Origin: Amphirosellinia nigrospora
Lineage: Eukaryota; Ascomycota; Sordariomycetes; Xylariales; Xylariaceae
DNA length: 64,000 bases
Direction of reading: 5' to 3'
NCBI GenBank assembly: GCA_004123355.1
Contig: SCHM01000003.1
Span: 1,922,001 to 1,986,000 of the forward strand
Part shown: piece by piece, positions 56,613 through 64,000 of the stretch
Layout of the letters: the number at the start of each line of letters is the position of its first letter
How positions within the stretch are numbered: the first letter of the stretch is position 1
The notes under the pieces: model-generated
Told to the model about the DNA's origin: nothing
The model's input: only the letters and a program-made list of their open reading frames with translations
Databases searched by the model: none
Translations under genes and position numbers: made by a program

Positions 56613-59600
56613 TGTTGTCGTGTGTCGTGTGTCGTTCGGTGGCGATGTGGAGGTGAGGGGGATTCTATGGTGGCAACACGGGGCCACAGATGAAGGGTCA
56701 AGCGGAGTGCTCGAAGGTGGCTAGTGATGGACGGCCTAGCTCTCCAGGAAAGTAATCGACAGCACCGGCGAGTATGCTAATGGGAAACCGGCGAAGACGG
56801 ACAGTAGGGGGGATGTTCGAAAGTGAATACGTCGTCTGCGGGTTGCTGGTTGACTCAATGTAATCGATCTCTGGCTTCGAGATACAGGCGATTGGACTGG
56901 TGCAGTAACAATGGTAGTTCGGTCTTCTTTGCGTACAATAATGATGATGATATTGGTATGGTCGTTTCTCTTGGTATATAGTCTAGTCTTCTTGGGAAAT
57001 CCGGCGATGCCTAGAGGTTGCAACCGATACTTATAGTCCTGCTCTCTCGTCGTCCTCGAGCGAACCGTGCTCGGGCCATATTGGGAATCAATATACCCAA
57101 ACCAGCACAGATAGCCACCAAATAGTCGTTGTATGACAACTCACGCTCCTATGATGGAGGTTGCATGGCCACCTCGCATCGTCCCTTTTTAGAAGTGCTC
57201 ATTCGAGCGCTGTATGAATGCCACGTTGGCTGCCGGTTCAACCTATGCCGGTTTCCCCACCACCAAGGGGCGTGCGGACGGTCCCCCTCTACAGAAGCCC
57301 GTTGACGTCGAGCGAATTCTACCTAATAAGGTACGCGGGTCTAGCTTCAGTGGAAAATTCCCAGGCACAACCAACGTGGTTTCCTCTCCCCCTCGCTTCC
57401 GCCGTCTCCCCATTGGCCCGATTTTTGTTGAGCGAGTCCTAACAGACGAGATCCCTTCGCGGACGCTACCAACATGCATGGGAAGGGGAACCACACACCA
57501 CTCAGCCTCGATTGACGAAGGGAGGGGCCTGTAACACATTTTCTGTCTTTCTCTGTATACTGTTTCCCTATCCCGGGATTCGATCGTTTCCGCGCATGCA
57601 GACAGACCAGGATGGTCTTATCCACATGGGCCCCGATATATGCAGGCCAACATCCGGCCCACACACGGCTAGGTGACCCAACCTTTGCCGTTTCAGGCAA
57701 CATACTCTTCGAGACAGGCATATTCGGGCGATCACTGGAACGTGATTCAATGTTTAGATCCTTGTCCAAGACTAGGACAGGAGGACCCGAAGTCTTGTAC
57801 TAACGAGGCTTGGCGACGGGACGCGCTTTGCGGATATTACGGATTTATTCCGGATGAACGTCCCCTAATAGGATATCTAAAGTAGCCCCCCAAATTCTTA
57901 TAGGACGTCACGGTCCCTCACGATTGGATCGCTACTTTTTTCAATTCAATCAGGCGCGGGTCGCAGTTCTCGCAGAGTATCAACCTCAATACATCATCGA
58001 ACCCGTGAATAGGGGGGACGGTGTCGCCCACGGTTTCATCTACGTAGTCGGGAGAGGGATAATACAGTAAGCCTATACCGACATTTCGATGGAAACTGGC
58101 ATTGTAGCACCACATATCTTCACTATGGTCGTGTTAAGATCTATACCCAGTCATTGTTAGATGTAGTGCGTCGTCGAGTACCGAAGTTTAGTATTCATTG
58201 GACTCGCGTGGGTATTCTCGCGAAAGTGAATCAAATCCATCGTTTCGAAGAGCCAATAGCAATGATGATGAGGGATGGCCATATCACAAAACTTGTATTC
58301 GGCCGATTCGGTACTAGTCGTAGAAGGCCACGAATTGCCTCTTCATGCGAAGGGAGCAGCGCCAGATCACATGAGTGCCAGCAAAGTACCTCTGTGCTGT
58401 TTCACACATAGGAATCCCATCCAGGTATTACTATCTAGACATCGCACGATTGTAGCGGTCCCGATCAGCAAAGCCACGTTGTCAAAAAAGGTGGTGAAGT
58501 CAACACTAGATATTATGACTCGAGGGTTCGAATACTTGGGCCTATCGATACAGATGGCGGCAGAGTTCCGGAGAGCCTTAATTTGGTCCTGCATGGTGAC
58601 CGCACAGGTTGATAGTGGTCCGCATATACGGACGGTTGGGAAATGGTGAGAGACGTAGTCGATGTGTGACTGTATTTTTTATTTTGACGACACTTGTTTA
58701 TGGTGCCCCGGGTCCCAGGAACTCGGGGCCTAAAAGTCAACACCAGCTGTCCGTAGAGACTGACAGATATCGCGCTTGTATCGAAGCCTCTCACAGCCCG
58801 AGAATAACAGTACAAGGCGGGCCGTGTACCTCTACCAAGGGATGGTTGGGCCAGCGGCGGTAGGCGGCGACGTGGCAATAGTTTTATGGCCTGTTTATGG
58901 CCCACCGCCACGATCTCTACCCTAGTTCAGGGAATCTCGAGTCGGGCAACCATCAGAGATATTTCTGTACTCTTTCGTTTTTTCCATCGCTCCTCGCGGT
59001 TGAATAGATGGCTACCGCAACGGCCACAACTTCACCCATCGGTTTGGCCCTGTCAACAGAGTGGAAAAGAAACTCAAATAAATCCCGGACAAGTCATGGA
59101 AAACATATTATATCGAAGTGTCAGATAGGAGAGAGAACTTATTTTCCGGATAATGCCTCAAATGGGTGCCAGTGTATGTCACTCTGGTTCTACATACCAA
59201 TATCGAATAACGATGAGTCAAGCTTTCTTGAGTCATGAACTTTTTCTTTTTCCCGCTCGGCTCCGTCATATAGGGCGTTACATTGCCACTGACGTATGAA
59301 CAGATCCCTGCCGTCTTATTCCTCGAAGCCCGTATTCTTACTAATATCAATGTATGGCCAGAGAGATTCGCGGATTTCGTAAGGAAGGATGCATATCAAG
59401 AGGCGAATTTCTGCATCAGGGTTGCAGTTCGAATCATGACGCAGAATAACCGAATGTGTCACGGATGATCCTAAAAAGTCAATTTGAGGGAGCTTCTAAC
59501 GAGGTAGTACTGTGGATGCAAAACTCCTCTCCTCGAAATGAGAGAGTGCCCAAAAACCTGATGCCACTGTCACGGTTTGTTTTATTTTCAAAACATGTTT

Positions 59601-61258
59601 ACAGTGGGGTATCATACCACTCTGATTCTACGTTGACCGGTTTTAGTCGCGTCGAACAGGCCGTTAGCGGAGGCCAAGCGTTGGTAGACCGGCAGAGAAA
59701 AGAACTTGGGGGAAGTCTGGCTACGGCATGCCCAGCCGATTTCGTCACACGCATTATCTCTCTTACATGGAGATATTCGTGGGTCTTGTTTTTGAGAAAG
59801 AGATTCATCAGGCAAAAGAAACAGACTAATTTAGCCCCTGGTCCCAGGATGGTAGAGTCTGCCACTTAGGTATCACATATACAAGTCTGCCGACTTGACT
59901 TCATTATACCCCTTGAATGTGTCGTCGGTACCATGCCGAGGAATTAGACGTCCTGGCCACATCACAAATAGTCATGTGTTATTCACAATATGCGCAGCCT
60001 AGGCAGCTGAATTAGGAACGCCATAGTACCGTGCCTTTGATATAACCCAACGATCCCACCTCCCTATGCCTCTAACAGACACGTGCATCCACATTACCTC
60101 TACGCCGGTAAAACAGCATGCTCATGGGGGTGGAGAAATCAACCTAATGACTGGGCATTTGGGAATTCTTGGCAGTATGCAATGCCCTCGCAAACTAATG
60201 GTCAGGCCCAGGGGTCGGAGAAGCAGATCATGTTTTGTTCTAAGCCGCAACGGTTATAGCATTACCAGTCCATTGGTTGGGGGCTATCGCATAATATGGC
60301 CACTACCACGGATCTTGCCTCTGACCTGTTCCGACGCCATCCTCTCGGACGCAGGTAAGTCGCTCCTACTTTAGTAACGTCAACAACCGGTGTAAGAGGA
60401 TAGCCAAACAACGAAGTCGTGGAGTTTTCGACGCACAAGCTAACACCACATATTCCGCATCCAGATTCTCAGAGCCCTTTACGCTGCCGTGTAACCCTTG
60501 GTGGTACATGTTCAACTGGCCATATTGAAAATCGATTCGTTCGATTCAATGATAAAGGGAGCAGCCACATTGAGTACTGCAAGCCCTGCTTACGCCGTTT
60601 CCCTCACCGTCTTTCTCTAAAACTCGAACCGAGAGAGCTAGGCTTGTAACTGGATAGATTTCTAAACTCCGGCTATTTTTCCTCCCTGTAGTCGCCGTGG
60701 GTTGAACGAGTGATGTGTTGGCAGGGGCACTTGTGCGTCTGATCTCGATGTGTCAAGTGTCAGTCATTGACACAATCTCCTGGGGAGGAATCGATCCTAA
60801 CGATAATATTTCCCAATCCTGTCAGATGTAAACGAACGGGTGTAATCGAACCGTCGAACGGATTCAAGCGTCTACTCTTTGGCTGTTAGAGTGCATTATC
60901 ACAGCTTGGCGACCCGCAACCATGTAGTGACTGTAGCAATTAGTCTAATTGCTCGTTATTTTCATATAGACTTACGTGGCCACATATTTAGGCCAGTTCG
61001 TGGGGCCCGGCAGCCTCGTCGTGGATGAGACGCCTTGCGCTTATGAACACTTGAAGTGTATTGACGGTTTGATTCAGCTCTCGCACTAAGTCGCGCACTG
61101 GCGCCCGAGAGCCTAATTGGCTAGTACAACGGTGCCAGGGGTTGGTCGTGCGAGTCATTGGGCACCGATCGTGGGCCGGGGCAACAACAAAGCGTGCTTC
61201 TAATCGGCGGCCGGGATTACGGCCTGGGTGACCGGGGTTCCCGGCCCAAAATGCGGCC

Positions 61259-61282
61259 ACCGGTGTCTGCGCAGACACCGGT
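61259..61282. repeat. 24-bp perfect palindrome
   Basis: Reading from 61259, ACCGGTGTCTGC is followed directly by its own reverse complement GCAGACACCGGT, with no spacer. The flanks do not extend it. It is long for chance and could be a dimer-binding site or the tip of a cruciform. Confidence 0.9.
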
Positions 61283-63164
61283 CAAGTATGGGGGCCAAAC
61301 TCCGCCGCCCATGCCAAGTTATTCTTCTCGGGGTAGCGGCCACTGATAGATACGACTTTACTTTTGTTTTCTTCCCGCCTTGCTCCCGCCCGCCCTCGCG
61401 CGGTCCTACATAGACATTCCACATGGACACATCTCTGGCACCATCTCGATCGATGGCCGGGAAGGTAACATTGCTAACATGCTCTCATCCCTACCATCAG
61501 TGCCGTCTTTCCGAGATGTCTAAGCAGGGTAGGTGCCGGGAGCACCATCTTATGGAGGATACCTAGCGGCGATGGTACTCTGACATGCTGTCTGACTACA
61601 CGGCACGAATAAACACACACATGACGAACGGCGCGAGATTTACCGTGGGGCCGAGCTGTATAATTTTCAGGGACTTAGGCTAGATGCTTGCTTACTTGCT
61701 CCTGCTGATGCTGATATACAGCTAACTCGCGTGGGCCAGTCCCCACGTTTCGGTTCCTGTCAGGAACGCCTAACGCGCAAGCGGGTCCGATCTCGAGTCT
61801 CTACATGGGGGCGGAACGAGAGAACGGGAAAAATACGATATCTCCAATGACAGGCCAGTGAAGATGCATCTAATGTGGGTAAAACAATAGGTACTGATTA
61901 GGCACTGGTTAGGTCGAACATGAAACTTATGACCTTGAAAATGTACCAAACATGGCCCTTGGTCGACGTGTATGAATTACACTGTTGAATATACTTGAAA
62001 CGAGGATTGATAAAAGAGTTCATTTGGTAGGCAGTTCGATAACAAAGCGACTTCACCTGCACCTCTGTAGATTTGAGCCATTGGACGTAAGTACCTACAG
62101 TATCCGGGCAGAGGGGGAAAAGCCTTCCCCGCTCTGCGTAGCCCCACTAAAAGGTAGTGGTTCGAAATGATTTGCAGCTCCCCAATAATAAAGTGGATCG
62201 GTACACCAACGCTACATGGTTGCATTGCATCATTCCTTGCATGCAAAGAGCTTCTTCTAGTCTAACACTTGAAGGGAGCTTAGTTGTTCTTCAAGCTTTT
62301 TCCATTATGCGTTGGACAGTTATAATTATGGCATGTGATGGGCTCTGCAATTTGCCAGACTGCTACATTCAGACTGGCATAATTAGTTACATGTACCCAG
62401 AAGGTGCTGGTGTCTAGCAGCCAGCACTTACTTTATATAGGTGGCAGGCAGGTGCACATGTCTCCCCGAATACATGTGCTTAGAGCATTAGAATTTAGCG
62501 CTTGTTGCCTTATGAAAATCTAGAATGTTTTAATTTTCAACTGTTCAAAATTCTATAGATGAGAAGAACTGTACGATACGTTAGGTACTTAACTACCAAG
62601 TCTAAATACAGCCTCGTCACATTGTGCACTGTATTGTAATGGCTTCCTAAGAGGTTCTCCCTATATGCAGTTGCCTATATACAGTGTGGTTTAAAATCCG
62701 CTCACGGAGTAGTATAGTCGGGGCAAGTATCAAACTCACCCCCAGATGTCGCCTATAGCCTATAGCCTACCTCTAGGCCGATTCATGTAGCAGAAGCTCT
62801 GCCCGCTGATGCAGCGACTTGTCTCACCACTGCCCGGCACGCCGTTTCAAAGTCTATTATGACAGCCCGTGTTCATCTATTTTCTGTGCTCTCTCGCATA
62901 GAATCCACGTGCATCCATTTGTTCCCATATTATTACTGACTCCGGGCTTCATGTATGTCATCACCTGACCTTAACCTTGATGAGATTCTGTCGTCCATGG
63001 CGCTTTCACGCGGCCCAGGAGATTGACTGTAGCCTGCATCCCTCCGAGAATACCGAAACCACCTGATCAACCTGGCCAACCCAATCTTTCGCCTCAATTG
63101 TCTGGTGATAGTTTAACCTGCTACTGCTACTGGCTTAGACGGAGGCAGACGCGATTGTCTATAT

Positions 63165-63194
63165 CTTATCTTACCTTACCTTACCTTACCTTAT
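63165..63194. repeat. Short pentanucleotide repeat (CTTAC)n
   Basis: About five copies of CTTAC (ttaccttaccttaccttacc) inside the C/T-rich right-hand stretch. Confidence 0.8.
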
Positions 63195-64000
63195 TGCCCT
63201 ACCCTGTCTATCCTCCGCCTCACCTTGCCTTACCATCCACCCGTTCGTGTACTAATGGTGTCTGGTGTCGTGTGATATCTACCTACCTAATACCTATCTA
63301 TCCTGCACATCAGGCTCGTGCTCCGATCGACAGGACCAACGCCGTGTTTTGGCCTTGTTGATGCCGCAGCTGTCCTGCCCCGCGCCTTGAGGGGAACCAT
63401 TGTCTCCAGGCCTCTCCGTCGTCCCGTGTTCCTGGCCGCGATATATCCCTATCTCATCTAATACCTACACGTGTGAACCGCGCCAATCTACCTCCTCTCG
63501 TGTCTCTAGCATGGCACGTACATGACGCGACGATTCAATTGCTCTATCTGGAACATCCGACATAAGTCCACTCATTCTGTAGCTGACGCACAAACCCCCG
63601 AACCCCTTCCTTGGCTGCCGCTCGGCACGCCTCGTCCATCTTTACCTCAGCACCTACCAACCTGCCTGGGTCGTCGGTCCATCCGCCCCCAGGTATCATT
63701 TACACACATTTACCCCGTACGGCGCGTACCCCCAACCATTCCACTCTCCGCCGTTGTCCGTTACGATAACACATCACCTCCCTCGCTTCTTCTCTCGTAA
63801 GGTGAATCTGCCTTTTCTGCCACGCACCCTTGTTGGATCCTGCCTGCCGTGGACCACTCGGGGAGTACGGATTCCTTCCAGTTGGATGGCAGGCTAGATA
63901 CTTACCACCACGTCTTCATCTGCTCCTAGACCCTGTTGATTCGCACATGCGCACCACAGATTCTACCTACACTAGACACTAAACAAGCCAAGGGAGTCTT

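Larger units (their letters stand above)
56613..64000. other. Gene-poor region, 7.4 kb; right end looks like a long promoter or 5' leader
   Basis: No frame here exceeds about 140 codons and none shows a family I know; strands are open over each other at 57214-57540. From about 63000 the plus strand becomes C/T-rich with runs of CCTTAC, as in long leaders of developmental or transcription-factor genes, so a plus-strand gene may begin just beyond the window. A 24-bp palindrome (61259-61282) and a short CTTAC repeat are listed separately. Frames at 57214-57534 and 61158-61346 looked like chance openings. I found no transposon ends or target-site duplications. Confidence 0.45.

Noticed and set aside
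57214-57540. Overlapping frames of about 100 codons on both strands
   Set aside because: Mutually open, no known motif, no intron signals.
63165-63194. Telomere-like repeat
   Set aside because: Unit is CTTAC, not TTAGGG, and it is internal.
1-64000. LTR retroelements, Polinton-like elements or CRISPR arrays
   Set aside because: No reverse transcriptase, integrase, capsid-like or array pattern was recognised on either strand.

Overview
The window is from a filamentous ascomycete, most likely a Sordariomycete. Evidence: short GT-AG introns (about 45-125 nt), no operons, fungus-specific families (tandem CFEM-like surface protein, DUF1996, Fung_rhodopsin, GT15 mannosyltransferase, GH74 with a fungal CBM1) and a secondary-metabolite locus. 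Genus and species cannot be read from the sequence alone. I saw no rRNA, convincing tRNA, CRISPR array or recognisable transposon.

Layout. 1-12.5 kb: a 5'-truncated surface receptor-like protein, the CSC1/DUF221 osmosensitive channel, and the nuclear-basket nucleoporin Mlp1/TPR. 13-18 kb: a secreted DUF1996 protein, a membrane-anchored coiled-coil protein and a probably mitochondrial flavin-reductase-like protein. 18.7-32.6 kb: the accessory core. Two paralogous SAM methyltransferases bracket an isocyanide synthase-TauD dioxygenase fusion, an FAD monooxygenase, an MFS transporter and a secreted GH78 rhamnosidase-like enzyme; this looks like a biosynthetic cluster. 33.8-37.9 kb: a Pth11/SAT4-type rhodopsin-like membrane protein and a small multi-pass membrane protein, in gene-poor DNA. 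39.7-45.6 kb: secreted GH74 xyloglucanase-CBM1, a second TauD/TfdA dioxygenase and a GPI-anchored Ser/Thr-rich protein. 46.8-56.6 kb: housekeeping genes (GT15 mannosyltransferase, histone chaperone HIR1/HIRA, the LAMTOR1/Meh1 TORC1 anchor) and a small Cys-rich conserved protein. 56.7-64 kb: no gene I can support; it ends in C/T-rich DNA resembling a long fungal promoter or 5' leader.

Proposed logic of the cluster (inference): the PvcA/DIT1 domain would turn an amino acid into an isocyanide; the fused Fe(II)/2-oxoglutarate domain, the FAD hydroxylase and one or both methyltransferases would tailor it; the MFS protein would export it. The role of GH78 is open.

Important caveat: nearly every long gene, including conserved housekeeping ones, is broken by one-base reading-frame slips, mostly explained by a missing base and often in a homopolymer. 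This looks like uncorrected sequencing error rather than gene decay, so coordinates here are gene spans, exon details are approximate, and protein descriptions are read across the slips.
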